Below are positions 1 through 8,081 of a DNA stretch of 24,832 nt, piece after piece. The notes under the pieces are model-generated. The model worked only from the letters and a program-made list of their open reading frames with translations. It had not been told where the DNA came from and did not search any database. The DNA is from a virus, in the IMG/VR virus record IMGVR_UViG_3300032516_000191, positions 1 through 24,832 of that record; one strand, given 5' to 3'. A program made the position numbers and the translations under genes. Every line of letters starts with the position of its first letter. Position 1 is the first letter of the stretch.

Positions 1-1200
1 GCCGGAATCAAAGGCAAGCCAACGAAAGTGCTGTCTGTTTTGCGCTCGTCAGGTCAGCCGCCCACTACCTTGCTGGCCGGAGCGCAGATCAACTCCGACG
101 GAGCCAATACACCGAACCTTGAGTTTATCTGCCAAGAACTGTATTGCTATGGAATGTTCTGCAACATTGGCGCAGTGGCCACAACAGCAAATATACTGTT
201 CGGGAATGGGGCCGCAACGGATTTTTTACAGACTTTCGAGAAGTGCAAATTCAATCTGAGATCAACGAATACAAATGTCTGTTTCATAAAGATCGGGCAA
301 TCGGCCACGAACAATGCTCCCGGTTTGTTCCGCTTCGTCAACACGGATTTCAAATTCGCCGATTCTTTTAACAGCTTATCCGTTTTTCAGGCCGGGGTGG
401 AGTGGACTGGTGGATCAATTATGTCTGGCAGTACTACGCCGACAGTTCTATTTCGAGATGAGACTGCCAATGGCCGCACGGCAACTATCAACGTATCTGG
501 GGTTAACCTGTCGAACCTTAGCTCGACTGTTAATTTGATTGGCGTCGGTTCGCGGCGCACGCTTGCGTCGATTCGAGATTGCAAACTGCCAGCGTCATGG
601 ACCGGCAGTCTGGTTAGTGGAACCATGTTTCAATCCGATTCTGTCGTCATGGATAATTCCGATGCGGCGAACACGAACTACCGCAAATGGCTTGAATCGT
701 TTTTCGGTTCGCTCAAGCACGAGACGACGATTGTGCGCACAGGCGGCGCAACTGACGGGACCACACCCCTTGCGTGGAAGATGGCGACCAACGCAAACGC
801 TGCTACACCCTCTGGTGTTCTTCTTTCAACCGAACGGGCGCAGTGGAACGAGCTTACAGGTAGCGCCAAGACCTTGACGGTTGAAATCGTCCACGATTCG
901 CAGGGCGCTGGTACAGGAGGACGCTTCCGTGATGATGAAATTTGGCTTGAGGTAATGGCGCTCGACACGGCGAGCTTCCCACTTGGTGGTTGGGTGTCCG
1001 ACAAGGCGTCCTCCCCGATGACGCCGCTCGATCAAACTGATAGCGCGGTAGCGTGGACGACAACGGGCCTCACCTCCCCGCTGAAGCAGGCGTTATCCGT
1101 GACCGTCACGCCGCAGGTTAAAGGCCACTTCATCTACCGGGTTGCGATGGCCTCACCCGGAAAAATTTGTTACGTTGACGCAATGATGACGGTGACGTAA
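1..1200 (+). CDS. Phage virion protein, probable beta-helix, 5' end outside window
   Basis: The reading frame is open from base 1, and the GTG at 28 has no ribosome site before it, so I treat the gene as cut by the left edge rather than starting at 28. The visible part is 399 codons. The first two thirds is rich in Asn, Ser, Thr and small hydrophobics with short alternating strands (for example FRFVNTDFKF, TINVSGVNLSNL), which looks like a parallel beta-helix of the kind used in phage tail fibres and spikes. The last ~130 residues (from TTIVRTGGATDG on) look like a separate beta-sandwich-type domain ending in KICYVDAMMTVT. No catalytic motif is recognised. It is followed without a gap by the repeat protein (TAATG junction at 1198-1202), so the two are probably co-translated. 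Phage structural role is inferred from context and composition; exact function unknown. Confidence 0.7.
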   Translation, partial: AGIKGKPTKVLSVLRSSGQPPTTLLAGAQINSDGANTPNLEFICQELYCYGMFCNIGAVATTANILFGNGAATDFLQTFEKCKFNLRSTNTNVCFIKIGQSATNNAPGLFRFVNTDFKFADSFNSLSVFQAGVEWTGGSIMSGSTTPTVLFRDETANGRTATINVSGVNLSNLSSTVNLIGVGSRRTLASIRDCKLPASWTGSLVSGTMFQSDSVVMDNSDAANTNYRKWLESFFGSLKHETTIVRTGGATDGTTPLAWKMATNANAATPSGVLLSTERAQWNELTGSAKTLTVEIVHDSQGAGTGGRFRDDEIWLEVMALDTASFPLGGWVSDKASSPMTPLDQTDSAVAWTTTGLTSPLKQALSVTVTPQVKGHFIYRVAMASPGKICYVDAMMTVT

Positions 1201-2441
1201 TGGCTACTCGTCAAGTCCAGATTCCGGGCGGGCTTGGCTATGACGAAACCGGAACGCAGCAAGGGCAAATACCCGGTGGTAGTGGATATGATGATACTGC
1301 GTCTGTAGTTGGTAATGTAACACTTGCGGGAATTGCGACTACCGCTTCTGGTGACACGCTTGTACCCGCGCTTGCCGTCACCCTCACTACCCAGTTAGCG
1401 ACAGTTTCGCAAGATACTCTTGCGGCTGGTGTAGGTGCGTCACTTACTACGCAGCTTGCCACTGCGTCGTCCGGTACGCTGGTGCCGTCGATTTCCGTTA
1501 CGTTGACGGGGCTGCAGGTGACGGCGCAGCAGCAGGCGCTTATTCCGGCGCTGGCAATCACCCTCACTACGCAGCTTGCCACTATGTCAGGTGGCACACT
1601 TGTACCCGCGCTTGCCATTACCCTAACGGGACAGCAGGCAACTGCTTCTGGTGGCACGATTCAAGTTCCGGTTACCCTAACGGGATTACAGACAACCGCT
1701 TCTGGGGGCACGCTTGTACCTGCGCTTGCCGTCACACTTACCACCCAGTTAGCGACAGTTTCGCAAGGTACTCTTGCGGCTGGTGTAGGAGCGTCACTCA
1801 CTACGCAGTTCGCCACTGCGTCAGGTGGCACGCTTGTACCCGCGCTTGCCGTTACCCTAACGGGACAGCAGGCAACTGCTTCTGGTGGCACGATTCAGGT
1901 TGGAGTTATCCTAACAGGGTTACAGGCAACTGCTTCTGGTGGCACGCTTGTACCCGCGCTTGCCGTTACCCCCACTACGCAGCTCGCCACAGTATCAAGA
2001 GGGGTGCTAGTTCCAGAGATTGCGCGGACGCTTACTACACTGCTGGCGACAACTTCGCGCGGGACTCTAACACCCCTAATCTCCATTCCTCTGACTGGGC
2101 AGCTTGTCACGGTATCAGGCGGCATTTTCCCATTCAACGATAAAACCGTCCCGCTGGTAGGCCAGCAAGTCACGGCTGCGGGCGGCGTACTTGTTCCGTC
2201 CCTCGCTGTCACCCTGACCACGCGGCTCGCCACAACCACTACTGGTGTGTTAATACCAGTAATTACGGTAGTGCTTACTGGGCAGGTAGCGATCGGGCAA
2301 CAGGGCACGCTTCTGCCCCCGCCCGGTACAGGCATAGGTGTTAACGATCTGTGGGTATTTAAGCAGGTTGAAGAACTTCTGGTGCGGACTACTAATGACC
2401 CACTCGTCGTACATACCGAAATTGAAGAACTGATCGCATAA
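1200..2441 (+). CDS. Repeat protein of seventeen ~20-residue units, phage virion associated
   Basis: This 413-residue protein is almost wholly repetitive. After a 39-residue head containing two Gly-rich motifs (QIPGGLGYDET, QIPGGSGYDDT), residues 40-378 divide into 17 units with the pattern VTLTGxxATASGGTLVPALA. Fifteen units are about 20 residues; units 6 and 10 have 18. Two flavours occur, LTGxQATASGG and LTTQLATVS. A 35-residue tail follows, with predicted helix (LWVFKQVEELL, EIEELIA). The regular Thr/Ser/Gly/Val pattern suggests a beta-solenoid or fibre. Similar LTGxxATASxGTL repeats are known to me from uncharacterised phage and metagenomic proteins; their function is not established. 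The start overlaps the preceding stop by one base (TAATG). The 1320-residue protein downstream carries the same repeat and a similar helical tail, so both may attach to the same virion part. Function inferred only. Confidence 0.8.
   Translation: MATRQVQIPGGLGYDETGTQQGQIPGGSGYDDTASVVGNVTLAGIATTASGDTLVPALAVTLTTQLATVSQDTLAAGVGASLTTQLATASSGTLVPSISVTLTGLQVTAQQQALIPALAITLTTQLATMSGGTLVPALAITLTGQQATASGGTIQVPVTLTGLQTTASGGTLVPALAVTLTTQLATVSQGTLAAGVGASLTTQFATASGGTLVPALAVTLTGQQATASGGTIQVGVILTGLQATASGGTLVPALAVTPTTQLATVSRGVLVPEIARTLTTLLATTSRGTLTPLISIPLTGQLVTVSGGIFPFNDKTVPLVGQQVTAAGGVLVPSLAVTLTTRLATTTTGVLIPVITVVLTGQVAIGQQGTLLPPPGTGIGVNDLWVFKQVEELLVRTTNDPLVVHTEIEELIA
1317..2333 (+). repeat. 17-unit tandem repeat, 60-nt period
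   Basis: In-frame tandem array coding residues 40-378 of the 413-residue protein. Most units are 60 nt, with two of 54 nt and two slightly longer near the end. Copies differ in age: bases 1581-1663 and 1815-1897, offset by 234 nt, match at 79 of 83 positions by eye. A second pair around 1391 and 1745, offset by 354 nt, is also close. Units near the 3' end are more divergent. This pattern points to recent duplication or gene conversion in the middle of the array. Confidence 0.9.
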
Positions 2442-2450
2442 GGAAACGAA

Positions 2451-3662
2451 ATGGCAAACTATGTCCAGCAATATCGTTCGACTGATGCAAACTCACCTGT
2501 GCTTTCCGGTACGGCTGGGTCACTGATCGCGCTGCTCGATGCGTGTCTGGTGAATGGCTACACCACGGCCTCGGTTACGTCGATTACAGAAGCCAGTACT
2601 ACCTACACCGTGATAATCGCGGTGGCGAACACTACGCTCGTTACTGGGGACAACGTGACCATTTCCGGGGCCAGTCCTGCTGGTGCCAATGGCACGTGGA
2701 AGATCACGGTTACGGATTCGACGCACTTCACCTATGTCGGACCCGGAGGGCTGGGTACGATCACCGGCACGATCCTGTACAAGAAGGCAGGTGCGCAGTG
2801 GACGAAGCCATTTACTGCGGCGAATCGCGCAGCGTTCTTGACAGGCGGCTCGGCTCCGTACACGAACATGTACATGCGTGTTGAGGAGGATGGGAATTCC
2901 GCAGGTGGACAGAAAGAAGCGGTGGTCACGGGCTTCGAAACAATGAGCGATGTGAATACAGGCGGTGCTCAATTTCCGACAAGCGCACAGGTTGCTATTA
3001 GTGGTACGGCAACGAAGGCTGGTGTGTTCTGGCGTAAGAGTACGACAGCGGATGCAACTGCACGCCCGTGGACGATTTTTGCGGATAATCGTTTTGTCTA
3101 TCTGCTCACTAATTCGGAAGCTTCACTTATTCTAGGGCGTTGTTGGCAAGCATTCGGTAGCTTCGAGTCGTACAAGACCAGCGATGCATACAACGTGTGC
3201 ATTTCTGGACCCTCAATTCCAGCCACTGCAACAGCGGCGATCTCGTCGAGTGGATTGATGGAGGTTGCTACTTGGAATGGTGGCTTAATAGGGGCGGGTT
3301 TTTATGTGGCGCGTACTTATGCGCAAACAGGGGGTTCTGTGCCGGTTAATTCCGTAACTGGTAATGCGCAAGCTTCAACTCTAGGAGGTACGGTAGGGTG
3401 GGGGATGCCATTTCCGAATGGACCTGACAGTGGTTTATGGGTAACACCGGTATTGGTTGCTGAATTTCCTACTTCAATTATGCATGTACGCGGGCGGTTA
3501 CCGGGGTTGTATTCCCACATGCATACAGGCATACCTGCGAATGAGTATGACACTGTGACTGGTGTTGTTGGTCTTTCTGGTGTCACTCTTACTGCTGTGC
3601 AGGCAATTACTACATCGGGTACTAACGCGATCAGTCTTGTCGATACATTTGGTCCGTGGTAA
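2451..3662 (+). CDS. Phage tail-type structural protein with FCCH-like insert
   Basis: A 403-residue protein starting at ATG 2451 after AAGGAAA. Its N-terminus (STDANSPVLSGTAGSLIALL) resembles a conserved start seen in hypothetical virion proteins of tailed phages. Residues ~44-108 (TYTVIIAVANTTLVTGDNV, then NGTWKITVTDSTHFTYV and TGTI) resemble the small all-beta domain annotated as E1-FCCH-like in many phage structural proteins. This segment interrupts what in relatives reads as a continuous N-terminal domain: it splits LLDACLVNGY from the later AGAQWTKPFTAANRAAF. The remaining ~290 residues are Gly/Ser/Thr-rich beta-type sequence with no recognised motif and no signal peptide or membrane segment. 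It lies between the repeat protein and a small regulatory-domain-like protein in the same transcription direction. Virion association is inferred from context and family resemblance; exact role unknown. Confidence 0.72.
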   Translation: MANYVQQYRSTDANSPVLSGTAGSLIALLDACLVNGYTTASVTSITEASTTYTVIIAVANTTLVTGDNVTISGASPAGANGTWKITVTDSTHFTYVGPGGLGTITGTILYKKAGAQWTKPFTAANRAAFLTGGSAPYTNMYMRVEEDGNSAGGQKEAVVTGFETMSDVNTGGAQFPTSAQVAISGTATKAGVFWRKSTTADATARPWTIFADNRFVYLLTNSEASLILGRCWQAFGSFESYKTSDAYNVCISGPSIPATATAAISSSGLMEVATWNGGLIGAGFYVARTYAQTGGSVPVNSVTGNAQASTLGGTVGWGMPFPNGPDSGLWVTPVLVAEFPTSIMHVRGRLPGLYSHMHTGIPANEYDTVTGVVGLSGVTLTAVQAITTSGTNAISLVDTFGPW

Positions 3663-3665
3663 ATC

Positions 3666-4070
3666 ATGGCGAATGTCACTCCCGGTAGACTTTGGCCGCA
3701 GTTTGGGCCAGTGCCTCTACATACTTCGCATGGTGTGTCTGGTGCTGGCCCGAAGCGGTTGAGTAAACCTTACCAGACTGCGCATGGTGTGGATGGAGTA
3801 GGACATCGTGCGTACGGTGGTTTGATTTGGGCTGCTACCAGTGGTGGTAAGAAGATTAGTGGGCGCACTTACTTTACTGGTGTACCTGCGAGTCGTCGGG
3901 TACTGCTCATCAAAGAGGGTCCACCTTCGTTCATCATCGGTGAGTTCGTTACGGAGGCGTATACGGGGAACTTCAATTTCATTGGTCTTGCCCCCGGTAA
4001 GTATATTGTGCTTGATCTTGATACTGCTAAACAGGGGATGATCTTCGATTTGGTGGTTGCAGGGCCGTGA
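3666..4070 (+). CDS. Small phage protein with carboxypeptidase-regulatory-like beta-sandwich
   Basis: A 134-residue protein beginning three bases after the previous stop. Residues ~1-55 contain Pro/Gly/His-rich sequence (TPGRLWPQFGP, then two similar stretches YQTAHGVDGVG and LHTSHGVSGAG). From residue ~62 it reads like a transthyretin/carboxypeptidase-regulatory-like fold: GRTYFTGVPASRRVLLI, then GEFVTEAYTGNFNFIGLAPG, then KYIVLDLDTAKQG. That order (strand, VPASRRV, xTGxFxFxGLxPGxY, FDLVV) is typical of small Ig-like domains added to phage tail and fibre proteins. No enzyme residues are seen. Its TGA overlaps the GTG start of the next, giant gene by four bases (GTGA), so the two are probably translationally coupled and may form part of the same structure. 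The role is inferred. Confidence 0.75.
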   Translation: MANVTPGRLWPQFGPVPLHTSHGVSGAGPKRLSKPYQTAHGVDGVGHRAYGGLIWAATSGGKKISGRTYFTGVPASRRVLLIKEGPPSFIIGEFVTEAYTGNFNFIGLAPGKYIVLDLDTAKQGMIFDLVVAGP

Positions 4071-7000
4071 GTTATACCCCGCCTGTTTATAACGCCGTCA
4101 ACTTCGACGACGTAAGCGGGACGTACACTCCTCCAGCGTATAACGCTGTCAATTTTGATGGTTCTGATCCCGGCAGCGTAATTCTTGCTGGGCAGACAAC
4201 GACCGTATCAAGCGGTACGTTGTTTCCGTCAATTGCAATAACTCCCGCAGGTATAGCAGCTACCGCATCTCCCGGTACGCTTGGGATTACGGTTGCGGTC
4301 GTACTGACCGGACTGCAAGCGTCCGCTGCGGTCGGCATACTTAGTGCTACCGTTAATGGTAATGCTACGGTTCCTTTAGTTGGATCGTCGGTAACTGCTT
4401 CTGGTGGCGTACTTGTACCTGCGCTTGCCGTCACCCTTACCACTCAGTTTGTAACAGTTTCTGGTGGTTTAATTTTCCCAACATTACAAGGTCTGCAGGT
4501 TGCAGTATCGGGGGGTACGTTAGTTCCTGTCATCACGCGTGCGTTGGTCGGACAGGCAGCGACGGTTACACAAGGCGTGTTATTCGGCGGGGTTAACGGT
4601 GATCTTGTCAGCATCGCTGCTGTAATAGCATACGGACCCTTAGTCCCAACTATTACGTTCGCGTTGACAGGTCTATCGGCGGCTGCTTCGGGGGGCACGC
4701 TTGTACCGACTGTTGCACCTGCTTTTGTTGGACTGCAGGCGACTGCTTCGGGTGGTGCGGTAGGTACGATAACGTACTTGACCGGTATAGCAGCAACAGT
4801 TTCTGGCGGTACGTTGGCAACGGATCGTCGATACGCTAATCCGATTATCTGGTCGTCATCTTCACACTTCAGTCTGAGTCGGTTTAATAATTCAACTGAC
4901 TCAAAGGATCGTACAGTTTATGGTTCGGTTGTTGGGCCGTTTGTTGGTATTGCTTCGTATGATGGCACTACCACGGGGTATCGCAAGGAAGGTAAGTGGT
5001 ATGTCGAATTTGTTGATCGTTATGGTAGTCCTGCATGGTATGCCGGGATTATAGACAGTTTCCGTGTGGTAAGTGGTGCGCATCTTGGTTTGCGTACTGC
5101 AGGTGGCGATGACCTAACGACGTGGGCGTTTGGGTTGTTGCCGTCAACTATTGTTACTACGCATGATGGCACCTCAACCGCGCAGGGTTCACATACAAGC
5201 GTAGCTGGCGATGTGGTCATGATGGCTATTGACCTAGATGCTGGCTTGGTTTGGTTTGGTCTTAATGGTACGTGGCTTGGTGGTGGGAATCCGTTTACAG
5301 GAGCGAATCCAACTTACACAGGTGTATCTAGTACGCATCCGATGACGCCCGCATCGTCTATCGGTAACGCGACATCTACGTTGAATGGGGTGTACATCCG
5401 TGCCGCATTGGATGCTATGACGTACACCATCCCCGGTGGCTTCCAGCCGTGGGAGACCAGCAATCTTAACAATACGAAAGCATTAACCGGGTTGTCAGCG
5501 ACAGTTTCTGGTGGTTTGGTTGGTGCATTCGAAGGTGTTGGCGTTCTTACGACGCTTGTTGCAACTGCTTCTGGCGGTACCCTAACCCCATTGATTCAGA
5601 TCACGGGAGTGCTTGTCGGTCAGTCGATGACTATACGGCAAGGGCCATTCGCAGTGATCTCTGCTGGTGCGAACAAGTCAGTACAACTTTACGGTCTCGC
5701 AGTTACCACATCAGTTGGTGTGTTTACTCCTACGGTTATTGTTGGTGCTACGGGAGCTGTCACTACCACACCTGCTGTTGTGCAAAGTACCTTTACTGGT
5801 GGTGGTGACGCATTTCCTCCAGCAGAAGCGTTTACGTGGGCGACAAAGAATAATTTTATTTCGTATGACGGGATGTTGCTTGGTGCGGGGGATACCGGGT
5901 ATCTCGATGTTTCTGCGAATTGGGCTGTGAAACGTGCGTTTGGCTATTCACTCGACCAGACGACACGCGGCAAGACATGGGGCCACACACCTTGGAGTAC
6001 TTCTACTTGGGATGCGCCGGGTGATGTTAACAGGTTCAACGCTTTCTTTGGTGGTATCGGGGATCATTTCGTAGCAGGCCAAGTCTACGATTTTTCGGGT
6101 CCTTCGTGGGGGCATGGTGGACAGTTTTCTGTTGACCTTGACGGTAACTTGGCATTTGTGCACATGCGAGGGTATGGGCTTGTTGCGGGGAGAAAAAATA
6201 CTACACCTGATTTAGTTTACTACCTGCAAGTTTCCGATCTGACACAAGTTGTGTGGCGACGCGATAACTTCGCGCTTGACGCCGCGCACGAGTTGTTGAT
6301 GGGTGTGTATGGGCACACCGCGAAGAATACGTTGGTGTTCTATCCATCGTTGAGTGGAACTGATTGGGTGCCGACTGTTCGACGGTGGGATGGAACTACG
6401 CTAAGTACAGCAACTCAACTTACTGGGTTTACTGGTAATGCTGCCTGTGACGCGGCCCACAAGTGTCTATGTGTGACTCGTGCGGGTTACGGTGACACGA
6501 TCTACGTCAGCTATTACAGCAGTACTGGGCATGTCGGCTTGATTGTGATGGACGCGGTGACGTTAAGTGTGACATCCCATGTGCTTACTGCCACAGTAGC
6601 AACTGGTAGTGTTTTTACCATACTCAGTTTTGGTGGGTTTGATCTTGCATCAGAACCGCCAACACGTTCGCTTGCTGAAGTTGTTTATCTAAATAGCGGC
6701 ACAAGCGTTACGCAGTTCTTGCTCAACCAACAGTTTGTCAGACTATCGTGGACGAGCGGCACTGCTACTACGCCCACGCAAACTCTCAAGACAGGACCAT
6801 CCTCATCTTATTTGGTTGGAGGTTGGGAGACGTTAGAAACGAAAGGTGAAGAAGTTGTTCATGTTCTTTATGAACGCACTGTTGTTTCGACTAACTACAA
6901 CAGTGGCACCGGAAGATACGACTACCTCCAAGACTTCAAAGTATTCGCAAACGATGCTACAGGAACAGGTAGTTCATGGACTGACAAGGGTGTGGTATGG

Positions 7001-8029
7001 AGTTGGACTGAATCATTCACTCTTAACCAACTTGATTACAAGGAAGCGATTTGGTTTTCCGGGTATGGCGGGGGGTTGCAATCTGTTCTGTATTCCGTTC
7101 CCCTACTTGCTGTAGGTAAGGGCGACAGTGAGACGCAGGCAAAACTTGCTTGGTTTGATTATTGGGCCAAGCAAGCACCATACATGTCGGTCAAGGCTAC
7201 AGGACGTGTTGGCCGTGTTTCCATTACCATCATCCCCGGCGTAGTTCTTGTAGGGTTACAAGCGACTGTTTCACCCGGCACGCTTACACCAAATATCGCT
7301 GTCACGCTGACGGGACTGTCTGCGACTGCTACAGGTGGCACCATCGCTGGCGTAATTCCGGTGGATGCCACGGTGCCGCTATTTGGGCTGTCGATGGCAG
7401 CGACGAGAGGTTCGCTTGTAGCGGGGGTGGGGGTTACCCTAACTGGTATAGCAGCGTCTGCAGTAGGCAGTACACTTATTCCGACCAACTCGCCTGCGCT
7501 TGTCAGCAATTCGTTAACGACTTCGAGGGGTACGCTGTTGCCGACGATTGCGGTTGCATTGATCGGGCTGCAGGCATCTGCGCAAGGTGGCGCGTTGGCG
7601 GTGACCTGTGGGGTCAACCTGACCGGACAATCACTCGCAGCCACTTCTGGTGTGATCGTACCAACACTGAGTGTGCGTCTGATCGGTGCACAGCTCCAGA
7701 CCGGCTACGGCATCTTCATCCCGCTCAATTCACCCTTGTTGACGGGAGCGGTCATGGCTGCGCTCGAAGGCAGCTTGCAGGTGGTCATGACGGTGCCGCT
7801 AGTCGGGCGACAGGCATCATTGGTTTCAGGAACCCTTGGTTTCTTATATGACTGTAATGTCTTTCCTCTCGGAGTCTACGCGCTCGGCGTGGTCAGCCCC
7901 GAACCGACATTGACCAACGTGCCGCCCATAGGGGAAAACCTGCAATTGTGGGCACGTGCAGAGGTGGAAAAACTTTTCGCGCAAGAGTCGTTTGGCGAAC
8001 TGTTCAACGATGTCGAACCCCCGGAGTAG
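4067..8029 (+). CDS. Giant multidomain virion protein: solenoid repeats interrupted by SPRY and a large unknown domain
   Basis: A 1320-residue protein starting at GTG 4067, four bases inside the preceding gene. Order of parts: residues 3-31, two copies of a TPPxYNAVNFD motif; ~39-250, about eleven repeats of the LTGLxATxSGGTLVPxxA type also found in the 413-residue protein; ~258-462, a SPRY-like domain (GKWYVEFVDR, the IDLDAGLVWFGLNGTW core, then GGFQPW); ~470-575, five more repeats; ~576-1050, an unrecognised ~480-residue domain rich in Trp, Tyr, Gly and Asp, possibly a propeller; ~1055-1255, ten more repeats; and a helical, acidic tail (LWARAEVEKLF to the end). SPRY domains bind proteins or glycans in other systems, so a receptor-binding or fibre role is plausible but not shown. 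No signal peptide, membrane segment or catalytic motif is seen. Confidence 0.78.
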   Translation: MSYTPPVYNAVNFDDVSGTYTPPAYNAVNFDGSDPGSVILAGQTTTVSSGTLFPSIAITPAGIAATASPGTLGITVAVVLTGLQASAAVGILSATVNGNATVPLVGSSVTASGGVLVPALAVTLTTQFVTVSGGLIFPTLQGLQVAVSGGTLVPVITRALVGQAATVTQGVLFGGVNGDLVSIAAVIAYGPLVPTITFALTGLSAAASGGTLVPTVAPAFVGLQATASGGAVGTITYLTGIAATVSGGTLATDRRYANPIIWSSSSHFSLSRFNNSTDSKDRTVYGSVVGPFVGIASYDGTTTGYRKEGKWYVEFVDRYGSPAWYAGIIDSFRVVSGAHLGLRTAGGDDLTTWAFGLLPSTIVTTHDGTSTAQGSHTSVAGDVVMMAIDLDAGLVWFGLNGTWLGGGNPFTGANPTYTGVSSTHPMTPASSIGNATSTLNGVYIRAALDAMTYTIPGGFQPWETSNLNNTKALTGLSATVSGGLVGAFEGVGVLTTLVATASGGTLTPLIQITGVLVGQSMTIRQGPFAVISAGANKSVQLYGLAVTTSVGVFTPTVIVGATGAVTTTPAVVQSTFTGGGDAFPPAEAFTWATKNNFISYDGMLLGAGDTGYLDVSANWAVKRAFGYSLDQTTRGKTWGHTPWSTSTWDAPGDVNRFNAFFGGIGDHFVAGQVYDFSGPSWGHGGQFSVDLDGNLAFVHMRGYGLVAGRKNTTPDLVYYLQVSDLTQVVWRRDNFALDAAHELLMGVYGHTAKNTLVFYPSLSGTDWVPTVRRWDGTTLSTATQLTGFTGNAACDAAHKCLCVTRAGYGDTIYVSYYSSTGHVGLIVMDAVTLSVTSHVLTATVATGSVFTILSFGGFDLASEPPTRSLAEVVYLNSGTSVTQFLLNQQFVRLSWTSGTATTPTQTLKTGPSSSYLVGGWETLETKGEEVVHVLYERTVVSTNYNSGTGRYDYLQDFKVFANDATGTGSSWTDKGVVWSWTESFTLNQLDYKEAIWFSGYGGGLQSVLYSVPLLAVGKGDSETQAKLAWFDYWAKQAPYMSVKATGRVGRVSITIIPGVVLVGLQATVSPGTLTPNIAVTLTGLSATATGGTIAGVIPVDATVPLFGLSMAATRGSLVAGVGVTLTGIAASAVGSTLIPTNSPALVSNSLTTSRGTLLPTIAVALIGLQASAQGGALAVTCGVNLTGQSLAATSGVIVPTLSVRLIGAQLQTGYGIFIPLNSPLLTGAVMAALEGSLQVVMTVPLVGRQASLVSGTLGFLYDCNVFPLGVYALGVVSPEPTLTNVPPIGENLQLWARAEVEKLFAQESFGELFNDVEPPE
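4181..4816 (+). repeat. First solenoid repeat block of the 1320-residue protein
   Basis: About eleven in-frame repeats (residues ~39-250) of the same consensus as the array at 1317-2333, but more diverged and less regular, with some units shortened or extended. Bases 4394-4461 match bases 1695-1762 of the upstream repeat gene at 58 of 68 positions by eye, so the two genes share ancestry at the DNA level. Boundaries are approximate. Confidence 0.75.
5475..5790 (+). repeat. Second, short solenoid repeat block
   Basis: About five in-frame degenerate repeats (ALTGLSATVSGG, VLTTLVATASGGTLTP, VLVGQSMTIRQG, VQLYGLAVTTSVGVFTP and one weaker copy) between the SPRY-like domain and the ~480-residue unknown domain. 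Boundaries are approximate. Confidence 0.65.
7229..7832 (+). repeat. Third solenoid repeat block
   Basis: About ten in-frame repeats (residues ~1055-1255), beginning VVLVGLQATVSPGTLTP and ending VPLVGRQASLVSGTLG, just before the helical C-terminal tail. Units are mostly 20 residues. They are more divergent from each other than those at 1317-2333. Confidence 0.7.
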
Positions 8030-8069
8030 ACCTTGCGCAATCTTTGGGGTAGACTGCCGCGCATAACCC

Positions 8070-8075
8070 AAGAGG
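8070..8075 (+). promoter_or_regulatory. Shine-Dalgarno that selects ATG 8082
   Basis: AAGAGG lies directly against an ATG at 8076 but six bases before the in-frame ATG at 8082. Only 8082 has normal spacing, so the shorter start (MSRPWREPRL) is preferred. The 52-base gap before it (8030-8081) shows no other clear signal. Confidence 0.7.
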
Positions 8076-8081
8076 ATGCTC

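Noticed and set aside
28-30. GTG 28 as the start of the first gene
   Set aside because: The frame is open to base 1 and no ribosome site precedes 28, so the gene most likely begins outside the window.
1238-2335. Long antisense frames rich in Ala, Val, Pro and Cys across the repeat gene
   Set aside because: They mirror the 60-nt repeats, which happen to lack stops on the other strand. They have no ribosome sites and the sense frame fits a regular protein repeat.
1200-8029. Diversity-generating retroelement with template and variable repeats
   Set aside because: No reverse transcriptase, no adenine-specific differences between copies and no C-type lectin end. The repeats are long tandem structural units.
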